A DNA stretch of 64,000 nt, from the NCBI GenBank assembly GCA_014898425.1, contig RCSZ01000007.1, positions 2,108,001 through 2,172,000 of the forward strand, read 5' to 3'. Numbering within the stretch: position 1 is the stretch's first letter; the number at the start of each line of letters is the position of its first letter. Positions 1 to 11,898 of the stretch are shown here, piece by piece. Origin of the DNA: Botryotinia globosa (Eukaryota > Ascomycota > Leotiomycetes > Helotiales > Sclerotiniaceae). A program made the translations under genes and the position numbers. The notes beneath the pieces are model-generated. The model saw nothing but the letters and a program-made list of their open reading frames with translations, ran no database searches and was not told where the DNA came from.

Positions 1-376
1 TCGCGTGTGCGTCGAAGATATAAAGGAGGAAATCTTGGAAACCGAGTGAGCTTGGTTGGGTATATGAATTTCATCCGAGGATAGTTCCTAATTTTTTTTC
101 TTTTTGAATTCCTTCCTAAATCCCCGATTTTGGCCATGCCGGTAAATATTATACACCTTCATTTTGACCGATCGCGAGTATCGGACAAGAAGAGGGTGAT
201 GCAAGACCGTGACTGATAGCAGGAAAAATATGAAGACGGGGGAGCTCATATACAAATTCAGAGATGTGATGAAAATAACGCCGGGGAATGTCGAGTCTGG
301 AACCGTATGTTTAAAATGCCATGATGTACAGAGATTTAAAGCGTATATATAAAAGAGATATGAAACTCATTATTTG
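1..376. other. 3' flank of the CENP-B-like gene
   Basis: This stretch lies downstream of the stop of the minus-strand HTH gene. It holds no ORF or recognisable RNA. It is moderately AT-rich and most likely contains the 3' UTR and polyadenylation region of that gene, but I cannot place a poly(A) site. Confidence 0.4.
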
Positions 377-2286
377 TTAGCAGGCCGTAGACTGTTCCAT
401 CTTCATATTTTGTGGCTGATTCTCGCAATCGTCCTGTTCTGAAATCCGATGCAAACCACCTGGTAAGGGTCCTGGATTCTGTTGTTGAATTCGCAACTTT
501 TCGGTCAATTTAAGAACCGTCAGATACTCATTTTGATCCACCAATCCAGTCGGAGCTTGCTGGAAAAAATTCAGTAAAGTATCAAGCGCCCGGCGTGCAT
601 CATCCTGGGTAGGTGAGTTTGGTGTAGAGAGATGTGGAGGTGATTGCAATCCACTAATTGGAGTAAGTGATGCCGGTGGAGGAGCCAAAGAGCTATGGCT
701 ACTGCTATGATTTAAAGACCGTGGCGAAATTGCAGAATCTAAGCCAAATGGAGGGCCTAATTCATGTACCGGCGATTCGACGGCTGATGAAGGGGCTGTG
801 TCTGGTAAATTATACTTTGGCGTTATAGGATCATTACCTTGCGAGGCAATGAATGAAGGATCAATGGCTAAAGTGGGGAAGGTCTGGCTCCTCGGACGTT
901 GAAAGTTGCTAGCAGGATTATTTGGATCCATCCCATGGTTGATATTATCTTCAGTGTTAGAATTTCCATTTCCATTCGTCGAATGCTGTGTTACCCGAGA
1001 TGGCTGAGATGGCATCCAAGATCCGGTACTTCCCTCAGGAGAAAATGCAAATGGTGTTGTAGGACTAGTTGGCCCCCCTGAAAATGACGATGCATTGTTG
1101 TCGGTAAAGGCACTAGACAATGAAGCTGTGCTGTGAGAATTTGAGTGTTGCTTGTAGCTAGCTGTTTGGGTGAAATCGAAATAGCTGTTCAAACTGTCAT
1201 GCATATGATGAGATCTGAGATCTTCACTACTCTTAGCGGATGCTAATAGCAAGGGAGATTGTAATGGCGAAGCGGGCGAGACACCATTAGACGTTCGTGA
1301 TCCGGAACTTCTGCTCGAATCGATGTTGAGCGCCATGCGTTCGGAAAGACTACCAATATCGGCCGCGGAAGCTCTTCGTCTGAGATGACTGATCCCATTC
1401 TTTTGCTTGAATTTTTCTAGCCAAGTTGTGCTATTTGTCTTTAGGTGACTCTCATTGTTACCAACTGTGGTGGCAAAAAATCTAGCCTTCTCCTTAATCG
1501 CAGAATCGGTAAGAGGAATCCCCTGCTTTTGGGTGTTTCGCACCCAATTCGATAGGGCTCTCTCGATATCAGGGAACTTTCCTTTAGCTCGTTTGACTGG
1601 AGATAAGCTTCGGTCTTCAGGGAAAAGATATTTTTCTCTTTGGCGTAAAACTTTAGAAACAGTACTGCATTCTTTTTTAGTCAAGGTCAAAACTCCAATG
1701 TTAACTGTCAATCATACCTTCGTTCAACACCAAACATGGCTGAGAGAGAAAAATTAGCAAGAAAATCATGAGAGGAGTCTTGTCATGTCATACCTCCAAT
1801 TTCCGTCTGCTTGACAGTAGGGTTGTCCTCATGATATTGACACATCCGTCTTCGATCACTATCAGTGAGCGTCTTCCTTGGAGTCGGAGTAGCATGGATA
1901 GTTGGTAGTTTTGGAGGTGGTTTGCCAGAGTTCGCAGGAGGAATCGCCACAGGTGGTGCTTGAGAGTTTGCAGGATTTGTCAACATGCTCGGCCACGTGG
2001 GATGGTTTGGCATGATGAGAGGAAGCAGTTGCTGGTGATGCGTGGGATATGTCGGCGGTGGCGGGGCCATTCTTGGGTTTGGATACTGAGGCTCAGTGGG
2101 CATTGGATGATGCTGGTTCATATATTCATATTGAATCCTATTTTCAAAGATTGGTGATTGATGCTGTGAGGAGTTGTAATTGTTGCCCATATCCTGCCAT
2201 TGACCCTCACTGCCGTATCCATTTTCTTGTGGATTGTGGTGTTGCTCATGGTCCATGCCAATATGGGCCATCATAGATTCGTGCAT
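377..2286 (-). CDS. CENP-B/Tc5-type helix-turn-helix DNA-binding protein, 3 exons with a 22-nt microexon
   Basis: Exons on the minus strand are 2286-1794, 1739-1718 and 1664-377 (493 + 22 + 1288 nt, 600 aa). Exon 1 encodes a Pro/Gln/His-rich N-terminus and the beginning of a CENP-B-type HTH. The microexon plus exon 3 complete the recognition region, reading EIGAMFGVER then STVSKVLRQ across the joint. A second Tc5/CENP-B-like HTH follows at about residues 200-262 (IERALSNWV, then TWLEKFKQKNG). The C-terminal half is Ser/Pro/Asn-rich and disordered, as in transcription regulators. There is no DDE catalytic domain, so this looks like a domesticated DNA-binding protein, not a transposase. An in-frame TGA lies just upstream of the chosen ATG. 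Likely nuclear; target sites are unknown. Confidence 0.85.
1665..1717 (-). other. intron 2 of the CENP-B-like gene
   Basis: 53 nt with a GTATGA donor, a TTGACTAA branch-like element and an AATGCAG acceptor. Its removal restores the HTH sequence VER-STVSKVL. If it is ignored, a false reading through the intron appears. Confidence 0.8.
1740..1793 (-). other. intron 1 of the CENP-B-like gene
   Basis: The minus strand reads GTATGA at the 5' end and CTCTCAG at the 3' end, 54 nt, with a GCTAAT element near the acceptor. Removing it joins exon 1 (phase 1) to the 22-nt microexon. Confidence 0.8.
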
Positions 2287-2852
2287 TCTTTGATCTATGG
2301 TCTCTCAACGAATGGTTTGAGAAAAAATTCCAGAAATCCGAGGCAATTGAAGTTGTTTAATGGTACAGGACCTTGCGTAAGGTATACAATATCAGGGACG
2401 TTGAAAGCCTCAAGAGCGGGATACTGCATGCATGATAAGCAAAGCGAAGGATGGTTCCTGGCAGCGTCAAATATATAAACCCTGCGGAATCTGCAGGAGT
2501 GACAGATTGAGTCTGGCTGATTTATTTCAGGTGAAGTGAAGTTTCGAATGCGAGAATATTTTGAGATTTGTTTGAACTAATGCTAGACGCGCGCAGCTAA
2601 AGGAAACATGCACTTCTAAGTGTGGTGGTGGTAGTGGTGGTCGATTTTGGGGATGGTCGTGGTGGTCTGCGGTAGATGGGGTAGAAGACGGATGAACAAT
2701 TATTATTATGCGACCAGGGAGGGTAGGAATAAATGCTGGGAAAAAGATGCTAGAAAATGCTCGCTGCAATACCGAAGAGGGGAAGAAACACGAGGCGTAT
2801 GCGAAAAGCTGCAATGGATATTATGCTGGGGAAGGCGCGCAACCCAGAAAGA

Positions 2853-3012
2853 TGTATGTATGGATGTATGTGTGTGTGTATGTGTGTGTGTATGTATGTA
2901 TGTATGATGTATGTAGGTATGTAGGTATGTATGATGTATGTATGTATGATGTATGTAGGTATGTAGGTATGTATGATGTATGTATGTATGATGTATGTAG
3001 GTATGATGAATG
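2853..3012. repeat. TATG/TGTG/TAGG compound microsatellite
   Basis: A run of TATG, TGTG and TAGG tetramers with a higher-order repeat (units containing GTATGATG and TAGGTATG recurring roughly every 50 bp). It lies about 570 bp upstream of the CENP-B-like start codon. It keeps several frames open on both strands, producing spurious Tyr/Val/Met-rich or His/Ile/Thr-rich readings. Confidence 0.85.
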
Positions 3013-3699
3013 GATGGGACGTGATAGTAGTATGTGAGTGAGTAGGAGGTAAACCTAGACTCTCTCTTTGGAGTTTGTGGTAGTAAGTAGTGGTCGGTTC
3101 ATGGAAATTTCGCAAGGTAAAGGTTCCGCAGCAGCAGGACGAGGGAGACCTTGGGAACTGAATATATTAATGGTGGGAACCAATTGGACCAAGAAGAATA
3201 GATGCTAGGTTTGCTTTCTTTACTACCATACTAGGTTAAAGACTACTTCTAATAACTTTCTCAAGCATGGGAGTGTGGAAAGCAATGGCAAGGAATCAAT
3301 CATGGAGCAACGACGAATGAGCGAGCTTGGAGAATGGGATTAGCAAGGGTAAAGAGAAAAGAGAGGACAAGAGAACGAATCGAAAGGGGGATGGATGAAT
3401 GGATGGATGGATGGATGGACTTTGGTGTCGACGTTCAGAAGAACCGCAGGCAGACAGCAAGATAGACCGACCAGATAACTCAAAGGAAAAAAGGAAAAGC
3501 AAATCGTCTGAAAGGATTCAAAAGAAGTCATTTACAAGGATTCGAATTGATCATTGATTTTGGTAGGGTTTAAATATGGTTTGGTAAGGTTCAGGTACAG
3601 GGAAAGTACGAAGTAAGACTTGAAGACTTACCTGATTAGTTGCTTTGACCAAATGATTGCTTGGGAGAGAAGTCCACTGTCCACCAGATGAGAAGCGGA

Positions 3700-3766
3700 T
3701 CTAATCATCTAGTCATCTAGTCATCTAATCATCTAATCATCTAATCATCTAATCATCTAATCATCT
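3700..3766. repeat. octamer tandem repeat (TCATCTAA)n
   Basis: About eight copies of an 8-bp unit TCATCTAA, the first copies carrying G in place of the second-last A. It is intergenic. Confidence 0.85.
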
Positions 3767-6700
3767 GTGTATATATCTGTTCAAAAGAGTCCACGGTAGC
3801 TCAAGTAATGCAATAATTGCTGGTCAGTGGTTGCTGATTGTATTATCAGAGCTAGCTGAAGGAATCGCCGAACATCTAAACATATCTAGAGGGAATCTCA
3901 AGCTCTTCAAACGGAAGATTCGGGGACCTCAGAAAGTTCAATGGGAAGAGTGGAGAGGACAAGTATCTAATTTCCATCAGATTGACCTTTTTGAAGCTTT
4001 ATTCAGTTAAAAATATATCGTCGTGTCAAGGTCCACTCTCATCCGTCTTCTCTTCTCCAAAAGATTGAGAAGTTGAGGCTTTTCCAGCTTTTTGTAGGGG
4101 ATATCCAGATGATTATCTTCCAAATAGGTTAAATGTCAAATCGCATCTCATTTCAGCTGAGTCAAATGGGGAATCGACTAAACTACTCAAGGTCGAAAGT
4201 TTTGCTGGATATCGTAGATGATGACCAGGATATCGAGCTATCAACGAATGAAACGCTTCAATGAACCTACCACCAGGAATACTAGATATTTGAATTTGCT
4301 TCTAGCTTCTGGTCTGATCAGTGATAAGTTATAACCAAGTTAATCAAACGGTACGCCCCGGAAGTAAAAAAAAATGAGGTGAATCCGTCAAATGATCTTA
4401 GTACTGGGGATTGCTTATTAGCTCGAGTTAGTTGCCGCAGTAAGGACAATTAAATCATTCATTATCATATCATATTATATCATATCGTTTCAAATACTAC
4501 CAATGGCTCCGATTCAGTTGATAATGATTGATTTTTCTTTTTTGTTGAGTCTCTACTCTCTAGGTTAGGTTCGGTTCGGATAATAGAACAATCATCTCAA
4601 AAGCCCCTTCATCGTCTCGTCTCGCCCAAAGTTTGTCTTTTCTGCATTTTGATAACGAACTTTGATGGTTATGGTGCAACAGGTGTACCGAAAGTACAAG
4701 GATTTCGGAAAAACCAGCCAGCAATCAGAGCTCATTCAAACTCGGAGCAACTCCCACCTATTCCAAGGTTCCCTAAACAAGTAACAAACTGATCCCTTCT
4801 GTACCAAAAGTTGTCATGTATCAGATTAGCCAAAATGCGAAACCTAGTCAAGCCACCCTTATTAGACGAACCTTACATGGAATCCGAACGTGTCGTTGCC
4901 GTAACTTGCAAGTGACCATGGTGTAGAAGCTACAACCAACCCAACCCTCGTGGTGGAAAAGAGGATCGTTGCAGAAATGAATAGATCCGTACCTTACTTA
5001 CCGTAAGCAAAGTTAGTAAGCTCTATGTTTATTCTGGTCCCAAGTTTGGGACCCCAATCGAGATATTGCATGGCATTGACTTCATCGTTTCGCATTGCTC
5101 CCTCTTGACAAGACCACTTCGCCTCATTTCTTGCTCTTGGGGGCCATTGAAGTAGGTCCCATTCATCCTTCGTCCCAAGTTTCCAACTGTTGGTATCTAA
5201 GTACTATATCTGTATGGTTGGGAGCTACAGATATCTGCTGCAAGCCTGCAACCACCAGCAACCTCCTGCACTTCAGCATAATGGCAAGGCTTCATTCACT
5301 CGGCTTTAGTTCAGGGCGCTCGTAGGTGCAACCCATTCCATGTACTGCATTTGTAGCGTGCATTGCCCCTGAGTAACCCACCTCACATAGCAGATACAGG
5401 TAACAGGATACAGCCATGGCCATGACCGTCTTCTTTCATCCCACCCCATGATTTCCATGCCATCTCGCCTCGCGTCTGCTCTGATCGCGGACTCCGAATC
5501 GTATCAAATTCCCAAACTCGATCTCCTAGCTAGAATCGCTTCGGCTGCATCGGTATGTACATATGTACCGACCAGGGGGGTTTATGTTTGGAAATCTTAA
5601 TACCCCACTGTGTGTCCGTCCCCTTGAATCCTTCCTCCGCCATGGCATTACATCTCGCGAAGGTCTCTTTTGAGCAGATGGGATCTGTAATTGTCGAAAG
5701 TGTTTAGGCATACATGTGCCGCTTCTCCTCTTCCTCTTCCCCGTTCCGCTCCCCGCTCAAAGCATAAATGACTATGTATTAACCATCCATCATTGACGAC
5801 CGAACAAACACCACTCCAATCCATCCATCCTCCCGTCTTCATTATCCATATCAAACCGTGCCAGTGCCACCAACCTAACCGAAACCCCCGAATGTGGAGG
5901 AACCTCGCATCTGAAGTTGGGCTCCCCATCTTTGTGCATCATCCACGTTCTTAATCATTGGTCTAACCGTAGAGTACACTTTCGTGTCAAAAACTCCGGG
6001 TGATATCCCAATGGCCCACTATTCATTCAAATCCATTTGCAATCATTCCTTGCAACTTTATTCATTTTCATAATTCTTTCCGATTTTGTTTTATTTTATT
6101 TTGTTTTATTTTGTTTTATTTTTCTTTATTTTTCTTTATTTTATTCTCCATGTATTTAATTTACTTATTGATTAAATTCTTCAGCGACGATCTCAAGAGA
6201 GCCCTACTTTACGTTTCATCAAGGGAGAGCAGCTTGTATCAGCGGCCGTGAGGCACCGCTCGCTATCACTTGCGAATGTACACTCAACTTCTTGATTCAT
6301 CCAAGTCACAGAAAAACAGCAGTACATCCGTGGTGCATTCACCATGTGAAACAAACTCTCTACATAACGACGAAGGGGCGAGGGGGTTTAACCCAAAGCA
6401 AAAATAAACGCGACCACGTCCCCATTTCAAACCTACGTCTTGGCTGCAACATACTCCGTACACATCTCTCTGCTCAACAGCGGTGAAGGAACCAAGAAAC
6501 ACCATCCAAACTTCAACCTCGGGACTTTTGTAGATCCTCTATCACGAGGTGACAACTTCATTTCAAATCTTCCTCAGCTTATTCCCTGTCTCTGCTTAGA
6601 CCTCTTTGCTAGCTTACACGGGCAAAACATACATCATGATACATGCTCAAAGACATCCTATCTACGTATATACCTGGTACCTAAAGCTAAAACTACATCA

Positions 6701-7205
6701 ACGTTTTTTCTCGTCGGCGGCAATTGAGACAATCTTATCGACATCGCGGGGAAGTGATCCTCATCTGCTCTACTCAACTTGAGCATCTGGACTGACCTGA
6801 CTGGCTCAATGAACATCGACATCAAGGTTTGGGGAAATATCATATTACAGTACAAACTTTCCCATTCGAAATTGACATACATTTTCATTTCAATAAACCT
6901 TCTCGAGGTGCTCCCATCTGAACCTTTCTTCCCTCAATAGATACATACTGTAGAACTAATCTTCAATCCCGTCCATCTCATCTCACCTCATCCGATTCTA
7001 CACAAACCATCCCCCAAGCCTGCGTCGATCATCGAATTCTTCCCAATTCTTCCATTTCATATCAATTAAATACCACAATCCCATCCCTCATCCATTCCAA
7101 CCAATCACATGCCCCAACCATGTAAAAATCCCCCAAAGAGTCAACGTTCCCGCACAGCGGAGTCCATCGACCGCTTAAAACGCCTCTGTAGCCGCCGAAG
7201 AAACA

Positions 7206-7256
7206 TCCCAATCATGTATGCAAGCAAGCAAGCAGGCAAGCAAGCAGGCAAGCAAA
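7206..7256. repeat. GCAA/GCAG tetranucleotide repeat
   Basis: GCAA units with regularly interspersed GCAG give a 50-bp array in the long intergenic gap. No coding role is apparent. Confidence 0.75.
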
Positions 7257-7464
7257 AGCACAGGCGAAAGCGAACGGGATCAACCCTACGAAAAACGGTG
7301 ACCCGAAGCGCCGAATTTTCAGGAACGCACAGGTTGATCAACCAGGTGTCAGGAGTCAGGACTCAGGTACGGACATGATGGAGGACCGGGTGTGACCGCT
7401 AGGCTCAGTTGAGGTTGCGAATATCATGATTCATGACGATGATGATGATGGGTGGGATGAATAG

Positions 7465-7535
7465 ATAGATAGAGAAAGAAAGAAAGAAGCAAAGAAGCAG
7501 AGAAAGAAGGAAAGAACGAAAGAAGGAAGGAAAGA
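7465..7535. repeat. GAAA-type purine tract
   Basis: An imperfect AGAA/GAAG purine-rich run on the + strand inside an otherwise pyrimidine-rich stretch. Intergenic low complexity. Confidence 0.6.
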
Positions 7536-9010
7536 TGTCTGTGCAGCCACGATTATAGATAGGTACCTACCTAGCTTTGACATGATATAATGCGATATGA
7601 CATGATATTGCAGGAACCAATGCGCATTTCTCTTACGATCCGGTCTCTATCTATCTATCTATACCTAGCGATCTAGGACTATGCATCTAGATTCATCGGA
7701 TCGGGAGTTGAAAGAAAACTACAATGAGATAGACGCTTTGCTAACTCCGAGCGAGGGGAAATTATCTTTTTTATCTTTTTTGTTTTGCATCTACAGAGCT
7801 ATGCCCAGGACTCAATACCCATCAGAACTATTTACTTTACAGAATCAATACTTCATCGATTCATCCCTCCCTCCATCGCTCACCCGTGACTCAAATTCCA
7901 ACGAGTAATATAAATCATAAAATACCTACCTACTCATTCCCAGTTCCAGGCACTCGAGAAATTCTGCCCCCGCGGAATATGCCACTCCAACTCGGCCAAA
8001 TCCCAATCCCAATGCCAATCCAACTCATACTCACAATAGCCCCTCCTCATCTCAACGCCGACACCCATGAATCGACTAGGCATCTCATCTATCTCCAACT
8101 CAATCACTCCATCACTCTCTCATCCCATCGGGCAACTGATAATATAGCATTTCATTCCAACCCCCAATGTCCATTGCCGTACATGCCATATCATCACTGC
8201 TACCTCATCCTCAACTCCCTCACCTAATCAGCAACTTCACCCAAACAAACACTTACCACACCTCATCCTCAGCCATCTTCTCCACACATCCATCCACACA
8301 CCCATCCATCCACCCAAACATCCAAACATCTCATCCCAATCAAGCAAAACCCGAGCATTCAAATCCAAGTCTCATCATCTGATCTAAGCGTCCCCATGCG
8401 CATAAACTGGCCCAGGCCCATGGAATCCCGAGATATCATTCATCACATCTCCGTAGCGCCTACCTGAAGATCATTGATTGACCCATCCATCAATCCATCC
8501 ATCCATTCAAAAGTTTCGCCATAATCAAAGTTGACAAATGAATCCAACAAGCAGCGCATTGTATCACATGTATACATGCCAATATAAAACCCTAACTATC
8601 GGTATTCAGAACCCTGTCCTGTCAATTCAAGTATATTGAGGGGTAAAAAAATCTCTTTTGGATATTCATCTATATCTTCCTCATATCGATCTTCGTAGCC
8701 TTCTCATACCAAAATAAGCAGAGGCGCCAATCCGTGAGTACGAATCTACGGGCAACTACTAGTACTATGGCTAGCAGCCACCTCTTATCTCTTCCAGAGT
8801 CCAGTAACCCAAATGCCCGCATGTGTCTGTGCCTTAACATGACGCCATTGACTCCCGACGAGCACTGCCATTAAGACCATATCAGCCCATTCCCTCCTCT
8901 ATCTTCCGAAATCCTTGGCTTCTTCAACGTCCATCGTCTTTCTCCCGCGCTGTTCGTACCACCGGAAGATCCTTGGTCGTTACACCGAATCGTTCTATTC
9001 TGCATGATTT

Positions 9011-10539
9011 TTATCGTTTGACAATAGTAACTGCAAGATGAATTAGCTCGAATTTCCATGACAACTGCCTAATCGATATGTGAAAACTTACTAATATCTT
9101 CGTCTGCTAATTCGTGACTAAGACCTACACGCTGAGGTTGATGCTTGACTGATTTTCCATAAACAATAGCCACGCGGAAATCGTCCACAATAGTTTTATG
9201 GATAGCGTTACACTTTGATCACCGTTAGTCAGTTGATGCTGTGCTACGCGATTCTCGGAATCCTGAAGATAGCCACTTACAAAATCTTCAACTGTGCACC
9301 TCGTGGAACGTAACACTACTGGTGCTGTGTAATCAGGCAATTTTCCTTTGGGCTTTGTATAAACTCTGACAAGGTTTAGTTTCTCCCACCTGTTCAAGAG
9401 TTAGTATCAGATAGTCAGGCAGTTCTGCAACCACAAAAATCTGCTAGCTCCTGGTGAACGCCTTGCATCTTCTCATGAGCGAGTCGATTATAGCCCCAGA
9501 ACGCCGCGCCACTCGATTGAATTTTACAAAGCTCCCGAGGCAAAATTTCATATAAAAGTTCTCAAATCATAAACTTACATCTGTTCTAACAGTTCATCAA
9601 CGTTCCACCCATGCTCAGAAGAGATGGGACATGCGTTTGGGATTCTGTAAAGCAAATCAAGTTCCTCTATCGAGATAGCATCGATTTTGTTCAATGCATA
9701 AATGACAGGAATATAACTTCGTCCCTTGGCCTCTAGTACGTCTATCAGATCGTCGATAGTGGCGTCGCAACGAATGGCGATATCGGCAGATGAGATTTTG
9801 TACTCGTTCATAACAGCCTTGATCTCATCGTGATCGATATGCGTCATTGGGACAGTATTGGTGATATTGATTCCGCCCTTATCCTTCTTCTTAAACACGA
9901 TATTTGGTGGTGACTTGTTGATTCTGATTCCAAATCCTTCCAGTTCGTCTTCAATGATTTTCTTATCCGTCAAGGGTTTATTGACATCCAATACAATGAA
10001 GATCAAATGGCATGTCTTGGCAACCGCAATGACTTGTCGACCTCGACCCTTTCCATCTTTGGCTCCTTGAATAATACCGGGAAGATCCAAGATTTGGATC
10101 TTTGCTCCATTGTATAAAATTTGACCGGGTACTGTCGTTAAGGTTGTGAATTCGTACGCGGCAGCCTCTGAATGTTGTCCGGTAAGTTTGCTCATCAATG
10201 TACTCTTTCCCACCGATGGAAATCCTATAAATCCAACACTGGCGACACCTGTACGTGCTACATCGAACCCTACACCTGCTCCTCCACCACTTGACGTAGG
10301 GGTCAATAACTCTCTCTTGAGTTTAGCGAGCTTTGCTTTAAGTTGACCAAGATGGAAACTTGTCGCCTTGTTCTTTTGGGTTTTAGACATCTATCACTTC
10401 GTTAGGATATATCGACGGCGAATTGACTAGGTCCTGGGAATATACCTCATCCTCAATTTGTTTGATCTGTGGCGGGGCATTAGCATTGGGGAAAAAGGTC
10501 GTGGACGAGGGAGTATACCTTATCAGCGGTGGTCGACAT
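9011..10539 (-). CDS. RBG1: Rbg1/DRG1-type translational GTPase, 6 exons
   Basis: Exons on the minus strand are 10539-10519, 10466-10446, 10390-9579, 9389-9281, 9212-9092 and 9030-9011, totalling 1104 nt (367 aa, close to the roughly 369 aa of yeast Rbg1). The first two exons each encode seven residues (MSTTADK and IKQIEDE), matching the conserved N-terminal helix. Exon 3 carries the Obg/DRG GTPase domain: P-loop [10 protein letters not shown]3 DLPGI, G4 NKID. Exons 4-6 encode the C-terminal TGS domain (YTKPKG, then VKHQPQ). DRG1-family GTPases bind Tma46/DFRP1 and help ribosomes through difficult stretches in the cytoplasm. It is divergent from the polyprenol reductase gene, with 320 bp between start codons. 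Identification is very secure. Confidence 0.96.
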
Positions 10540-10859
10540 GATTGCAGATTTTTCTGGTCAGATCCAGATATCCTATCTAAAAATATGTATTGCTGGGGAG
10601 ATTTGTTGGCGGAAAGAATAGGTTACGACTTCCCTCAAGCTGAATCTTAAATTTTGGAATTGAAGATGATGTGAATTTCATTGTGGGGTTCTGCATCAAA
10701 AATTGTTTCTATGATCGCATCGTTTGAGCCTCAGGCACAAACATTTTTCGAATCCCCCAATTGGCAAGGTTTCCAATTCAACTGATGTGCCACTCACTCA
10801 CCGGGGATCCTTGGAAGTCTTGTCAGAAAATCACTTTATTGCGAGTCATCATAAGGATT
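10540..10859. promoter_or_regulatory. divergent promoter region, RBG1 / polyprenol reductase
   Basis: About 320 bp separate the two divergent start codons, so both promoters and 5' UTRs must share it. I see no distinct TATA box or named operator. Confidence 0.5.
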
Positions 10860-11819
10860 ATGGATCCTCGAACTATCTGTGCAGCTTTCTTCATTTTAGG
10901 GACCACAGTTGATTTAGGTGGAACTTTGATACCTTCATTCCGACAGCATGTCATGAACTATGGCAGTCGAGGGTTCACACCAGATCCTGAGAAAAGTACC
11001 CCCTCCCACAGCAAGACTACGCGTCTATTCGAATACGTTGGCTCTATACAGGTTCCCCATAAATGGTTCACTCACTACTATGTCGTCTCCGTAGCCTCTT
11101 CCTTTTTCTGGGCGTTTCAAATTATCACACGTGGACCTGCTTTCAGATTACTTGCCTCGTACTCTCAACAAGATGCGACAAACTCAATGACAGTTAATCA
11201 GGTAACTTTGACATGGACACTCATGGCTCTGCAGGGTAGCCGGAGAGTGTACGAGAGTCTTACGCTCACTAAACCTTCCCAGTCGAAGATGTGGGTTGGG
11301 CTTTGGGCTATTGGAATTGCGTATTATTTGTTCATGGGAATTTCGATTTGGATTGAAGGCATTGGTGAGTGATATGAATTGTAATCTCGTAATTCTTTCC
11401 ATTGATGACTAACTACCTAAGCCATACTTGATGCGACCACGAATCCACTAGGTTTGATAGATGTCTCAAAGCCCTCTTTGAAGACTTGTGTGGCAGTACC
11501 TCTATTTGTAATTGCATCTGTCTGTCAGCATGACTGCCACAAGCACTTGGCAAGCTTGAAGAAGTATACTCTTCCCTCGAACCCATTCTTTCGCCACATC
11601 GTTTGCCCTCATTACACTAGCGAATGCTTGCTGTACATTGCAATTGCCATTGCAGCCGCGCCTCAGGGACAGTTCCTGAACAGAACCATATTGGCAGGGT
11701 TATGTTTTGTAATATCAAACCTTGGAGTAACTGCAGATTCAACAAGGAAATGGTATGCAACAAAGTTTGGTGTAGATAGTGTAAAGGGTAGATGGAGAAT
11801 GATACCATATTTATACTAA
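10860..11819 (+). CDS. DFG10: polyprenol reductase (SRD5A3/Dfg10 family), 2 exons
   Basis: Exons 10860-11364 and 11422-11819 (300 aa); the intron has donor GTGAGT, branch TGACTAAC and acceptor CTAAG. The protein is hydrophobic with several membrane helices. It carries the C-terminal steroid 5-alpha-reductase signature, with HKHLASLKK and CPHYTSECLLY, the HYxxE-like region typical of the family. Members reduce the alpha-isoprene unit of polyprenol on the route to dolichol in the ER, for N-glycosylation and GPI anchors. An in-frame ATG at 10761 would add 33 residues; I prefer 10860 because the longer N-terminus looks non-coding. Only 79 bp separate its stop from the convergent ALKBH6-like gene. 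Confidence 0.85.
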
Positions 11820-11898
11820 AATGCTCCCCTCTCGGAGTTTTGTTTAAATAGCTGGAAGTAGAAACGGAGGCCGATACTATATTATAAGATTAGGTCTC

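Larger units (their letters stand above)
2287..9010. other. 6.7-kb gap without a supportable gene
   Basis: No ORF here has a recognisable domain, splice support or convincing codon use. The stretch holds the 5' region of the CENP-B-like gene, several microsatellites (listed separately), a T-rich run near 6085-6150, and a long pyrimidine-rich + strand from about 6900 to 8500. The right end should contain the 3' UTR of the Rbg1 gene. Long 5' leaders or non-coding transcripts could lie here, but sequence alone does not show them. Confidence 0.5.

Noticed and set aside
1705..1793. Single 89-nt intron for the CENP-B-like gene
   Set aside because: It keeps frame, but it gives a Leu-Thr-Leu-Thr sequence in place of the conserved HTH residues. 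The two-intron, microexon model restores the motif.
2708..3115. Tyr/Val/Met-rich and His/Thr/Ile-rich ORFs
   Set aside because: They are readings of the TATG-type microsatellite with no coding context.
5095..5929. Several ORFs of 60-93 codons on both strands
   Set aside because: No domain, no splice support, and overlap on both strands; probably chance frames in a long spacer.
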